Part shown: one piece after another, positions 45,204-58,072 of the stretch
How positions within the stretch are numbered: the stretch's first letter is position 1
Layout of the letters: each line of letters begins with the position of its first letter
The notes under the pieces: model-generated
Seen by the model: the letters and a program-made list of their open reading frames with translations, nothing else
Told to the model about the DNA's origin: nothing
Databases searched by the model: none
Assembly: GCA_030522415.1 (NCBI GenBank)
Contig: JAMASW010000056.1
Coordinates: 1-64,000 of the forward strand
Reading direction: 5' to 3'
Source of the DNA: Channallabes apus
Taxonomy: Eukaryota; Chordata; Actinopteri; Siluriformes; Clariidae
DNA: 64,000 bases
Program-made: the position numbers and the translations under genes

Positions 45204-45213
45204 GGCCTCGTCG
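45204..45213 (+). repeat. Variant CpG box GGCCTCGTCG (second)
   Basis: Identical to the variant at 38272. Its presence in the 4646-bp HOR but not in the abutting 4602-bp HOR (49806 is normal) gives an order of events or points to conversion. Confidence 0.9.
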
Positions 45214-46008
45214 TTATTACACTGTTATTACGCTGTTATTACACTGTTTTTACACTGTTATTACACTGTTTCTACATTGTTATTACACTGTTATTACACT
45301 GTTATTACAGGCGTCGTCGTTATTACACTGTTATTACGCTGTTATTACACTTTACACTGTTATTACACTGTTTCTACATTGTTATTACACTGTTATTACA
45401 CTGTTTTACACTGTTTTTACACTGTTATTACACTGTTATTACACTGTTATGACACTGTCATTACACTATTACACTGTTATTACACTGTTATTACACTGTT
45501 TCTACATTGTTATTACACTGTTATTACACTGTTATTACCCTGTTTCTACACTGTTATTACAGTTATTACACTGTTTTGCACTGTTTTTATACTGTTATAA
45601 CACTGCTATTACACTGTTATTACACTGTATTTACACTGTTCTTACACTGTTATTACACTGTTATAACACTGTTATTACTCTATTACACTGTTATTACACT
45701 GTTTCTACACTGTTATTACACTGTTATTACACTGTTATAACACTATTACACTGTTATTACACTGTTATTACACTGTTATTACACTGTTTTTACACTGTTA
45801 TTACACTGTTTCTACATTGTTATTACACTGTTATTACACTGTTATTACACTGTTTCTACACTGTTATTACACTGTTATTACACTGTTCTTACACTGTTAT
45901 TACACTGTTATTACACTGTTATAACACTATTACAGTGTTATTACACTGTTATTACACTGTTATAACACTGTTATTACACTGTTTTTACACTGTTATAACA
46001 CTATTACA

Positions 46009-49000
46009 GTGTTATTACACTGTTATTACACTGTTATGACACTGTCATTACACTATTACACTGTTATTACACTGCTATTACACTGTTTCTACACTGTTTT
46101 TACACTGTTATTACACTGTTTCTACATTGTTATTACACTGTTATTACACTGTTTCTACACTGTTATTACAGTTATTACACTGTTTTGCACTGTTTTTATA
46201 CTGTTATAACACTGCTATTACACTGTTATTACACTATTACACTGTTATTACACTGTTTCTACACTGTTATTACACTGTTTCTACACTGTTATTTCTCTGT
46301 TATTACACTGTTATTACACTGTTATAACACTATTACACTGTTATTACACTGTTTCTACACTGTTATTACACTGTTATTACACTGTTATAACACTATTACA
46401 CTGTTATTACACTGTTATTACACTGTTATTACACTGTTTTTACACTGTTATTACACTGTTTCTACATTGTTATTACACTGTTATTACACTGTTATTACAC
46501 TGTTTCTACACTGTTATTACAGTTATTACACTGTTTTGCACTGTTTTTATACTGTTATAACACTGCTATTACACTGTTATTACACTGTATTTACACTGTT
46601 CTTACACTGTTATTACACTGTTATAACACTGTTATTACACTATTACACTGTTATTACACTGTTCTTACACTGTTATTACACTGTTATTACACTGTTATAA
46701 CACTATTACAGTGTTATTACACTGTTATTACACTGTTATAACACTGTTATTACACTGTTTTTACACTGTTATTACACTGTTTCTACACTGTTATTACACT
46801 GTTTTTACACTGTTATTACACTGTTTCTACACTGTTATTACACTGTTTTTACACTGTTATTACGCTGTTTTACACTGTTATTACATTGTTATTACACTGT
46901 TATAACACTATTACACTGTTATTACACTGTTATTACACTGTTTTTACACTGTTCTTACACTGTTATTACACTGTTATTACACTGTTATTACACTGTTTTA
47001 CACTGTTTTTACACTGTTATTACACTGTTTATACATTGTTATTACACTGTTATTACACTGTTTTACACTGTTTTCACACTGTTATTACACTGTTATTACA
47101 CTGTTATGACACTGTCATTACACTATTACACTGTTATTACACTGTTATTACACTGTTTCTACACTGTTATTACACTGTTTGTACACTGTTTCTACACTGT
47201 TATTACACTGTTTGTACACTGTTATTACACTGTTTTTACACTGTTTCTACACTGTTATTACACTGTTTGTACACTGTTATTACACTGTTTTTACACTGTT
47301 CCTACACTGTTATTACACTGTTATAACACTGTTATTACACTGTTATTACACTGTTTCTACACTGTTATTACACTGTTTCTACACTGTTATTACACTGTTA
47401 TTACACTGTTATTACAGGCGTCGTCGTTATTACACTGTTATTACGATGTTATTACACTGTTTTTACACTGTTCTTACACTGTTATTACACTGTTATTACA
47501 CTGTTATTACACTGTTTTCACACTGTTATTACACTGTTATTACACTGTTATAACACTATTACAGTGTTATTACACTGTTATTACACTGTTATGACACTGT
47601 CATTACACTATTACACTGTTATTACACTGTTATTACACTGTTTCTACACTGTTTCTACACTGTTATTACAGTTATTACACTGTTCTGCACTGTTTTTATA
47701 CTGTTATAACACTGTTATTACACTATTACACTGTTATTACACTGTTCTTACACTGTTATTACACTGTTATAACACTGTTATTACACTATTACACTGTTAT
47801 TACACTGTTATTACACTGTTTTCACACTGTTATTACACTGTTATTACACTGTTATAACACTATTACAGTGTTATTACACTGTTATTACACTGTTATGACA
47901 CTGTCATTACACTATTACACTGTTATTACACTGCTATTACACTGTTTCTACACTGTTTTTACACTGTTATTACACTGTTTCTACATTGTTATTACACTGT
48001 TATTACACTGTTTCTACACTGTTATTACACTGTTATTACACTGTTCTTACACTGTTATTACACTGTTATTACACTGTTATAACACTATTACAGTGTTATT
48101 ACACTGTTATTACACTGTTATAACACTGTTATTACACTGTTTTTACACTGTTATAACACTATTACAGTGTTATTACACTGTTATTACACTGTTATGACAC
48201 TGTCATTACACTATTACACTGTTATTACACTGCTATTACACTGTTTCTACACTGTTTTTACACTGTTATTACACTGTTTCTACATTGTTATTACACTGTT
48301 ATTACACTGTTTCTACACTGTTATTACAGTTATTACACTGTTTTGCACTGTTTTTATACTGTTATAACACTGCTATTACACTGTTATTACACTGTATTTA
48401 CACTGTTCTTACACTGTTCTTACACTGTTATAACACTGTTATTACACTATTACACTGTTATTACACTGTTTCTACACTGTTATTACACTGTTTCTACACT
48501 GTTATTTCTCTGTTATTACACTGTTATTACACTGTTATAACACTATTACACTGTTATTACACTGTTTCTACACTGTTATTACACTGTTATTACACTGTTA
48601 TAACACTATTACACTGTTATTACACTGTTATTACACTGTTATTACACTGTTTTTACACTGTTATTACACTGTTTCTACATTGTTATTACACTGTTATTAC
48701 ACTGTTATTACACTGTTTCTACACTGTTATTACAGTTATTACACTGTTTTGCACTGTTATTACAGTTATTACACTGTTTTGCACTGTTTTTATACTGTTA
48801 TAACACTGCTATTACACTGTTATTACACTGTATTTACACTGTTCTTACACTGTTATTACACTGTTATAACACTGTTATTACACTATTACACTGTTATTAC
48901 ACTGTTCTTACACTGTTATTACACTGTTATTACACTGTTATAACACTATTACAGTGTTATTACACTGTTATTACACTGTTATAACACTGTTATTACACTG

Positions 49001-50610
49001 TTTTTACACTGTTTTTACACTGTTATTACGCTGTTTTACACTGTTATTACATTGTTATTACACTGTTATAACACTATTACACTGTTATTACACTGTTATT
49101 ACACTGTTTTTACACTGTTCTTACACTGTTATTACACTGTTATTACACTGTTATTACACTGTTTTCACACTGTTATTACACTGTTATTACACTGTTATAA
49201 CACTATTACAGTGTTATTACACTGTTATTACACTGTTATGACACTGTCATTACACTATTACACTGTTATTACACTGTTATTACACTGTTTCTACACTGTT
49301 TCTACACTGTTATTACAGTTATTACACTGTTCTGCACTGTTTTTATACTGTTATAACACTGTTATTACACTATTACACTGTTATTACACTGTTCTTACAC
49401 TGTTATTACACTGTTATAACACTGTTATTACACTATTACACTGTTATTACACTGTTATTACACTGTTTTCACACTGTTATTACACTGTTATTACACTGTT
49501 ATAACACTATTACAGTGTTATTACACTGTTATTACACTGTTATGACACTGTCATTACACTATTACACTGTTATTACACTGCTATTACACTGTTTCTACAC
49601 TGTTTTTACACTGTTATTACACTGTTTCTACATTGTTATTACACTGTTATTACACTGTTTCTACACTGTTATTACAGTTATTACACTGTTTTGCACTGTT
49701 TTTATACTGTTATAACACTGCTATTACACTGTTTCTACACTGTTATTACACTGTTTCTACACTGTTATTTCACTGTTATTACACTGTTATTACACTGTTA
49801 TTACAGGCGTCGTCGTTATTACACTGTTATTACGCTGTTATTACACTGTTTTTACACTGTTATTACACTGTTTCTACATTGTTATTACACTGTTATTACA
49901 CTGTTATTACAGGCGTCGTCGTTATTACACTGTTATTACGCTGTTATTACACTTTACACTGTTATTACACTGTTTCTACATTGTTATTACACTGTTATTA
50001 CACTGTTTTACACTGTTTTTACACTGTTATTACACTGTTATTACACTGTTATGACACTGTCATTACACTATTACACTGTTATTACACTGTTATTACACTG
50101 TTTCTACATTGTTATTACACTGTTATTACACTGTTATTACCCTGTTTCTACACTGTTATTACAGTTATTACACTGTTTTGCACTGTTTTTATACTGTTAT
50201 AACACTGCTATTACACTGTTATTACACTGTATTTACACTGTTCTTACACTGTTATTACACTGTTATAACACTGTTATTACTCTATTACACTGTTATTACA
50301 CTGTTTCTACACTGTTATTACACTGTTATTACACTGTTATAACACTATTACACTGTTATTACACTGTTATTACACTGTTATTACACTGTTTTTACACTGT
50401 TATTACACTGTTTCTACATTGTTATTACACTGTTATTACACTGTTATTACACTGTTTCTACACTGTTATTACACTGTTATTACACTGTTCTTACACTGTT
50501 ATTACACTGTTATTACACTGTTATAACACTATTACAGTGTTATTACACTGTTATTACACTGTTATAACACTGTTATTACACTGTTTTTACACTGTTATAA
50601 CACTATTACA
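46009..50610 (+). repeat. 4602-bp HOR (copy B)
   Basis: Partner of copy A, with boxes 47417 and 49806/49912. It lacks three 11-mers near 49000 that copy A has near 44380. Its beginning continues in a third, rearranged copy from 50611 (offset 4602, then 4569). Confidence 0.82.
48727..48786 (+). repeat. 30-bp tandem duplication, copy B
   Basis: Identical to 44092-44151 at an offset of 4635. It is a useful lineage marker for the 4.6-kb HORs. Confidence 0.88.
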
Positions 50611-53600
50611 GTGTTATTACACTGTTATTACACTGTTATGACACTGTCATTACACTATTACACTGTTATTACACTGCTATTACACTGTTTCTACACTGTT
50701 TTTACACTGTTATTACACTGTTTCTACATTGTTATTACACTGTTATTACACTGTTTCTACACTGTTATTACAGTTATTACACTGTTTTGCACTGTTTTTA
50801 TACTGTTATAACACTGCTATTACACTGTTATTACACTATTACACTGTTATTACACTGTTTCTACACTGTTATTACACTGTTTCTACACTGTTATTTCTCT
50901 GTTATTACACTGTTATTACACTGTTATAACACTATTACACTGTTATTACACTGTTTCTACACTGTTATTACACTGTTATTACACTGTTATAACACTATTA
51001 CACTGTTATTACACTGTTATTACACTGTTATTACACTGTTTTTACACTGTTATTACACTGTTTCTACATTGTTATTACACTGTTATTACACTGTTATTAC
51101 ACTGTTTCTACACTGTTATTACAGTTATTACACTGTTTTGCACTGTTTTTATACTGTTATAACACTGCTATTACACTGTTATTACACTGTATTTACACTG
51201 TTCTTACACTGTTATTACACTGTTATAACACTGTTATTACACTATTACACTGTTATTACACTGTTATAACACTATTACAGTGTTATTACACTGTTATTAC
51301 ACTGTTATAACACTGTTATTACACTGTTTTTACACTGTTATTACACTGTTTCTACACTGTTATTACACTGTTTTTACACTGTTATTACACTGTTTCTACA
51401 CTGTTATTACACTGTTTTTACACTGTTATTACGCTGTTTTACACTGTTATTACATTGTTATTACACTGTTATAACACTATTACACTGTTATTACACTGTT
51501 ATTACACTGTTTTTACACTGTTCTTACACTGTTATTACACTGTTATTACACTGTTATTACACTGTTTTACACTGTTTTTACACTGTTATTACACTGTTTA
51601 TACATTGTTATTACACTGTTATTACACTGTTTTACACTGTTTTCACACTGTTATTACACTGTTATTACACTGTTATGACACTGTCATTACACTATTACAC
51701 TGTTATTACACTGTTATTACACTGTTTCTACACTGTTATTACACTGTTTGTACACTGTTTCTACACTGTTATTACACTGTTTGTACACTGTTATTACACT
51801 GTTTTTACACTGTTTCTACACTGTTATTACACTGTTTGTACACTGTTATTACACTGTTTTTACACTGTTCCTACACTGTTATTACACTGTTATAACACTG
51901 TTATTACACTGTTATTACACTGTTTCTACACTGTTATTACACTGTTTCTACACTGTTATTACACTGTTATTACACTGTTATTACAGGCGTCGTCGTTATT
52001 ACACTGTTATTACGATGTTATTACACTGTTTTTACACTGTTATTACACTGTTTCTACATTGTTATTACACTGTTATTACACTGTTATTACACTGTTTCTA
52101 CACTGTTATTACAGTTATTACACTGTTTTGCACTGTTTTTATACTGTTATAACACTGCTATTACACTGTTATTACACTGTATTTACACTGTTCTTACACT
52201 GTTATTACACTGTTATAACACTGTTATTACACTATTACACTGTTATTACACTGTTCTTACACTGTTATTACACTGTTATTACACTGTTATAACACTATTA
52301 CAGTGTTATTACACTGTTATTACACTGTTATGACACTGTCATTACACTATTACACTGTTATTACACTGTTATTACACTGTTTCTACACTGTTTCTACACT
52401 GTTATTACAGTTATTACACTGTTCTGCACTGTTTTTATACTGTTATAACACTGTTATTACACTATTACACTGTTATTACACTGTTCTTACACTGTTATTA
52501 CACTGTTATAACACTGTTATTACACTATTACACTGTTATTACACTGTTATTACACTGTTTTCACACTGTTATTACACTGTTATTACACTGTTATAACACT
52601 ATTACAGTGTTATTACACTGTTATTACACTGTTATGACACTGTCATTACACTATTACACTGTTATTACACTGCTATTACACTGTTTCTACACTGTTTTTA
52701 CACTGTTATTACACTGTTTCTACATTGTTATTACACTGTTATTACACTGTTTCTACACTGTTATTACACTGTTATTACACTGTTCTTACACTGTTATTAC
52801 ACTGTTATTACACTGTTATAACACTATTACAGTGTTATTACACTGTTATTACACTGTTATAACACTGTTATTACACTGTTTTTACACTGTTATAACACTA
52901 TTACAGTGTTATTACACTGTTATTACACTGTTATGACACTGTCATTACACTATTACACTGTTATTACACTGCTATTACACTGTTTCTACACTGTTTTTAC
53001 ACTGTTATTACACTGTTTCTACATTGTTATTACACTGTTATTACACTGTTTCTACACTGTTATTACAGTTATTACACTGTTTTGCACTGTTTTTATACTG
53101 TTATAACACTGCTATTACACTGTTATTACACTGTATTTACACTGTTCTTACACTGTTCTTACACTGTTATAACACTGTTATTACACTATTACACTGTTAT
53201 TACACTGTTTCTACACTGTTATTACACTGTTTCTACACTGTTATTTCTCTGTTATTACACTGTTATTACACTGTTATAACACTATTACACTGTTATTACA
53301 CTGTTTCTACACTGTTATTACACTGTTATTACACTGTTATAACACTATTACACTGTTATTACACTGTTATTACACTGTTATTACACTGTTTTTACACTGT
53401 TATTACACTGTTTCTACATTGTTATTACACTGTTATTACACTGTTATTACACTGTTTCTACACTGTTATTACAGTTATTACACTGTTTTGCACTGTTTTT
53501 ATACTGTTATAACACTGCTATTACACTGTTATTACACTGTATTTACACTGTTCTTACACTGTTATTACACTGTTATAACACTGTTATTACACTATTACAC

Positions 53601-55401
53601 TGTTATTACACTGTTCTTACACTGTTATTACACTGTTATTACACTGTTATAACACTATTACAGTGTTATTACACTGTTATTACACTGTGATAACACTGTT
53701 ATTACACTGTTTTTACACTGTTATTACACTGTTTCTACACTGTTATTACACTGTTTTTACACTGTTATTACACTGTTTCTACACTGTTATTACACTGTTT
53801 TTACACTGTTATTACGCTGTTTTACACTGTTATTACATTGTTATTACACTGTTATAACACTATTACACTGTTATTACACTGTTATTACACTGTTTTTACA
53901 CTGTTCTTACACTGTTATTACACTGTTATTACACTGTTTTACACTGTTTTTACACTGTTATTACACTGTTTATACATTGTTATTACACTGTTATTACACT
54001 GTTTTACACTGTTTTCACACTGTTATTACACTGTTATTACACTGTTATGACACTGTCATTACACTATTACACTGTTATTACACTGTTATTACACTGTTTC
54101 TACACTGTTATTACACTGTTTGTACACTGTTTCTGCACTGTTATTACACTGTTTGTACACTGTTATTACACTGTTTTTACACTGTTTCTACACTGTTATT
54201 ACACTGTTTGTACACTGTTATTACACTGTTTTTACACTGTTCCTACACTGTTATTACACTGTTATAACACTGTTATTACACTGTTATTACACTGTTTCTA
54301 CACTGTTATTACACTGTTTCTACACTGTTATTACACTGTTATTACACTGTTATTACAGGCGTCGTCGTTATTACACTGTTATTACGATGTTATTACACTG
54401 TTTTTACACTGTTATTACACTGTTTCTACATTGTTATTACACTGTTATTACACTGTTTTACACTGTTTTTACACTGTTATTACACTGTTTCTACACTGTT
54501 ATTACACTGTTTGTACACTGTTATTACACTGTTATTACACTGTTATTACACTGTTTCTACACTGTTTCTACACTGTTATTACACTGTTATTACACTGTTA
54601 TAACACTATTACACTGTTATTACACTGTTATTACACTGTTATTACACTGTTATTACACTGTTCTTACACTGTTATTACACTGTTATAACACTGTTATTAC
54701 ACTATTACACTGTTTTTACACTGTTATTACACTGTTTCTACACTGTTATTACACTGTTTGTACACTGTTATTACACTGTTATTACACTGTTATTACACTG
54801 TTTCTACACTGTTATTACACTGTTATTACACTGTTATAACACTATTACACTGTTATTACACTGTTATTACACTGTTATTACACTGTTATTACACTGTTTC
54901 TACACTGTTATTACACTGTTTGTACACTGTTATTACACTGTTTCTACACTGTTATTACACTGTTATTACACTGTTATAACACTATTACACTGTTATTACA
55001 CTGTTATTACACTGTTATTACACTGTTATTACACTGTTTTTACACTGTTATTACACTGTTTCTACATTGTTATTACACTGTTATTACACTGTTATTACAC
55101 TGTTTCTACACTGTTATTACAGTTATTACACTGTTTTGCACTGTTTTTATACTGTTATAACACTGCTATTACACTGTTATTACACTGTATTTACACTGTT
55201 CTTACACTGTTATTACACTGTTATAACACTGTTATTACACTATTACACTGTTATTACACTGTTCTTACACTGTTATTACACTGTTATTACACTGTTATAA
55301 CACTATTACAGTGTTATTACACTGTTATTACACTGTTATAACACTGTTATTACACTGTTTTTACACTGTTATTACACTGTTTCTACACTGTTATTACACT
55401 G

Positions 55402-55471
55402 TTTTTACACTGTTATTCCGCTGTTTTACACTGTAATAACAGTGTAAAACAGCGGAATAACAGTGTAAAAA
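55402..55471. repeat. 33-bp inverted duplication with a 4-nt loop
   Basis: The left arm 55402-55434 and the right arm 55439-55471 are perfect reverse complements around AATA (55435-55438). The left arm is the ordinary series TTTTTACACTG, TTATTCCGCTG, TTTTACACTG plus T, in which TTATTCCGCTG carries a private A-to-C change (elsewhere TTATTACGCTG). The right arm is its inverted copy, including that change. After it the normal series resumes in damaged form (TAATACATTG instead of TTATTACATTG). This is the only antiparallel sequence found in the window. Confidence 0.95.
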
Positions 55472-55679
55472 TAATACATTGTTATTACACTGTTATAACA
55501 CTATTACACTGTTATTACACTGTTATTACACTGTTTTTACACTGTTCTTACACTGTTATTACACTGTTATTACACTGTTATTACACTGTTTTCACACTGT
55601 TATTACACTGTTATTACACTGTTATAACACTATTACAGTGTTATTACACTGTTATTACACTGTTATGACACTGTCATTA

Positions 55680-55740
55680 CACTATTACACTGTTATTACA
55701 CTGTTATTACACTGTTATAACACTGTTATTACACTATTAC
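55680..55740 (+). repeat. Site lacking 63 bp present in relatives
   Basis: After the dyad, canonical units run straight into TTATAACACTG. Relatives at 7.6, 21.4, 37.8 and 44.7 kb have TTTCTACACTG twice, TTATTACAG, TTCTGCACTG and TTTTTATACTG in between. The missing length is 63 bp. Confidence 0.75.
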
Positions 55741-56974
55741 ACTGTTATTACACTGTTCTTACACTGTTATTACACTGTTATAACACTGTTATTACACTAT
55801 TACACTGTTATTACACTGTTATTACACTGTTTTCACACTGTTATTACACTGTTATTACACTGTTATAACACTATTACAGTGTTATTACACTGTTATTACA
55901 CTGTTATGACACTGTCATTACACTATTACACTGTTATTACACTGCTATTACACTGTTTCTACACTGTTTTTACACTGTTATTACACTGTTTCTACATTGT
56001 TATTACACTGTTATTACACTGTTTCTACACTTTTATTACAGTTATTACACTGTTTTGCACTGTTTTTATACTGTTATAACACTGCTATTACACTGTTTCT
56101 ACACTGTTATTACACTGTTTCTACACTGTTATTTCACTGTTATTACACTGTTATTACACTGTTATTACAGGCGTCGTCGTTATTACACTGTTATTACGCT
56201 GTTATTACACTGTTTTTACACTGTTATTACACTGTTTCTACATTGTTATTACACTGTTATTACACTGTTATTACAGGCGTCGTCGTTATTACACTGTTAT
56301 TACGCTGTTATTACACTTTACACTGTTATTACACTGTTTCTACATTGTTATTACACTGTTATTACACTGTTTTACACTGTTTTTACACTGTTATTACACT
56401 GTTATTACACTGTTATGACACTGTCATTACACTATTACACTGTTATTACACTGTTATTACACTGTTTCTACATTGTTATTACACTGTTATTACACTGTTA
56501 TTACCCTGTTTCTACACTGTTATTACAGTTATTACACTGTTTTGCACTGTTTTTATACTGTTATAACACTGCTATTACACTGTTATTACACTGTATTTAC
56601 ACTGTTCTTACACTGTTATTACACTGTTATAACACTGTTATTACTCTATTACACTGTTATTACACTGTTTCTACACTGTTATTACACTGTTATTACACTG
56701 TTATAACACTATTACACTGTTATTACACTGTTTTTACACTGTTATTACACTGTTTTTACACTGTTATTACACTGTTTCTACATTGTTATTACACTGTTAT
56801 TACACTGTTATTACACTGTTTCTACACTGTTATTACACTGTTATTACACTGTTCTTACACTGTTATTACACTGTTATTACACTGTTATAACACTATTACA
56901 GTGTTATTACACTGTTATTACACTGTTATAACACTGTTATTACACTGTTTTTACACTGTTATAACACTCTTACA

Positions 56975-58000
56975 GTGTTATTACACTGTTATTACACTGT
57001 TATGACACTGTCATTACACTATTACACTGTTATTACACTGCTATTACACTGTTTCTACACTGTTTTTACACTGTTATTACACTGTTTCTACATTGTTATT
57101 ACACTGTTATTACACTGTTTCTACACTGTTATTACAGTTATTACACTGTTTTGCACTGTTTTTATACTGTTATAACACTGCTATTACACTGTTATTACAC
57201 TGTATTTACACTGTTCTTACACTGTTCTTACACTGTTATAACACTGTTATTACACTATTACACTGTTATTACACTGTTTCTACACTGTTATTACACTGTT
57301 TCTACACTGTTATTTCTCTGTTATTACACTGTTATTACACTGTTATAACACTATTACACTGTTATTACACTGTTTCTACACTGTTATTACACTGTTATTA
57401 CACTGTTATAACACTATTACACTGTTATTACACTGTTATTACACTGTTATTACACTGTTTTTACACTGTTATTACACTGTTTCTACATTGTTATTACACT
57501 GTTATTACACTGTTATTACACTGTTTCTACACTGTTATTACAGTTATTACACTGTTTTGCACTGTTTTTATACTGTTATAACACTGCTATTACACTGTTA
57601 TTACACTGTATTTACACTGTTCTTACACTGTTATTACACTGTTATAACACTGTTATTACACTATTACACTGTTATTACACTGTTCTTACACTGTTATTAC
57701 ACTGTTATAACACTGTTATTACACTATTACACTGTTATTACACTGTTATTACACTGTTTTCACACTGTTATTACACTGTTATTACACTGTTATAACACTA
57801 TTACAGTGTTATTACACTGTTATTACACTGTTATGACACTGTCATTACACTATTACACTGTTATTACACTGCTATTACACTGTTTCTACACTGTTTTTAC
57901 ACTGTTATTACACTGTTTCTACATTGTTATTACACTGTTATTACACTGTTTCTACATTGTTATTACACTGTTATAACACTGTTATTACACTGTTATTACA
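56975..58000 (+). repeat. C-type module series after the third HOR
   Basis: Bases 57093-57640 follow 53024-53570 at offset 4069. The joint just upstream carries ACACTCTTACAGTG (about 56964-56977), a private change in the stem-loop junction that breaks the usual ATTAC loop sequence. There is no CpG box until 58001. Confidence 0.65.
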
Positions 58001-58072
58001 GGCGTCGTCGTTATTACACTGTTTCTACACTGTTATTACACTGTTATTACACTGTTATTACAGGCGTCGTCG
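58001..58072 (+). repeat. Two CpG boxes only 62 bp apart
   Basis: Cores at 58001 and 58063 are closer than any other two boxes. The first is followed by a canonical unit and then TTTCTACACTG, with no GATG or GCTG unit; the second is an ordinary GATG-class box. The 62-bp distance equals one 18-bp box unit plus four 11-mers, so box spacing still follows the unit rule. Confidence 0.88.

Larger units (their letters stand above)
41363..46008 (+). repeat. 4646-bp HOR (copy A)
   Basis: It starts at the AGTG of a C-type junction preceded by TTTTTACACTG and abuts copy B. The offset to copy B is 4646 (42065, 42460), 4645 (42772), 4644 (43224-43700) and 4635 (from 43905); the steps come from private indels at 42587, 43122 and 43836. 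It contains the GATG-class box 42772 and the variant box pair 45204/45310. Confidence 0.82.
3531..56285 (+). repeat. GCTG-class CpG box pairs at fixed 106-bp spacing (16 pairs)
   Basis: Core start positions of the pairs are 3531/3637, 8109/8215, 9434/9540, 11728/11834, 16188/16294, 17513/17619, 21861/21967, 23006/23112, 27000/27106, 28145/28251, 30736/30842, 35212/35318, 38272/38378, 45204/45310, 49806/49912 and 56170/56276. Every pair is exactly 106 bp apart, which equals one 18-bp box unit plus eight 11-mers. Each box is followed by one canonical unit and then TTATTACGCTG. The first box of each pair lies a few units after TTATTTCACTG, a variant not seen elsewhere. The pair marks C-type modules. 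Coordinates give the span from first to last pair. Confidence 0.9.
50611..56974 (+). repeat. Third, rearranged relative of the 4.6-kb HOR
   Basis: Starts like copies A and B and follows them through the GATG-class box at 51986. Near 52.1 kb it rejoins a later module (offset to copy B changes from 4569 to 4739). It then takes in a G-type segment (about 53663-55300, collinear with 13669-15350 apart from unit-number differences) before returning to HOR sequence at 55879 (offset 6364 from 49515). It includes box 54358 and pair 56170/56276, and ends at the junction at 56975. Confidence 0.65.

Noticed and set aside
55402..55471. Rho-independent terminator or transposon terminal inverted repeat
   Set aside because: The hairpin is an inverted copy of ordinary satellite units with no gene upstream, no GC-rich stem, no element between the arms and no target-site duplication.
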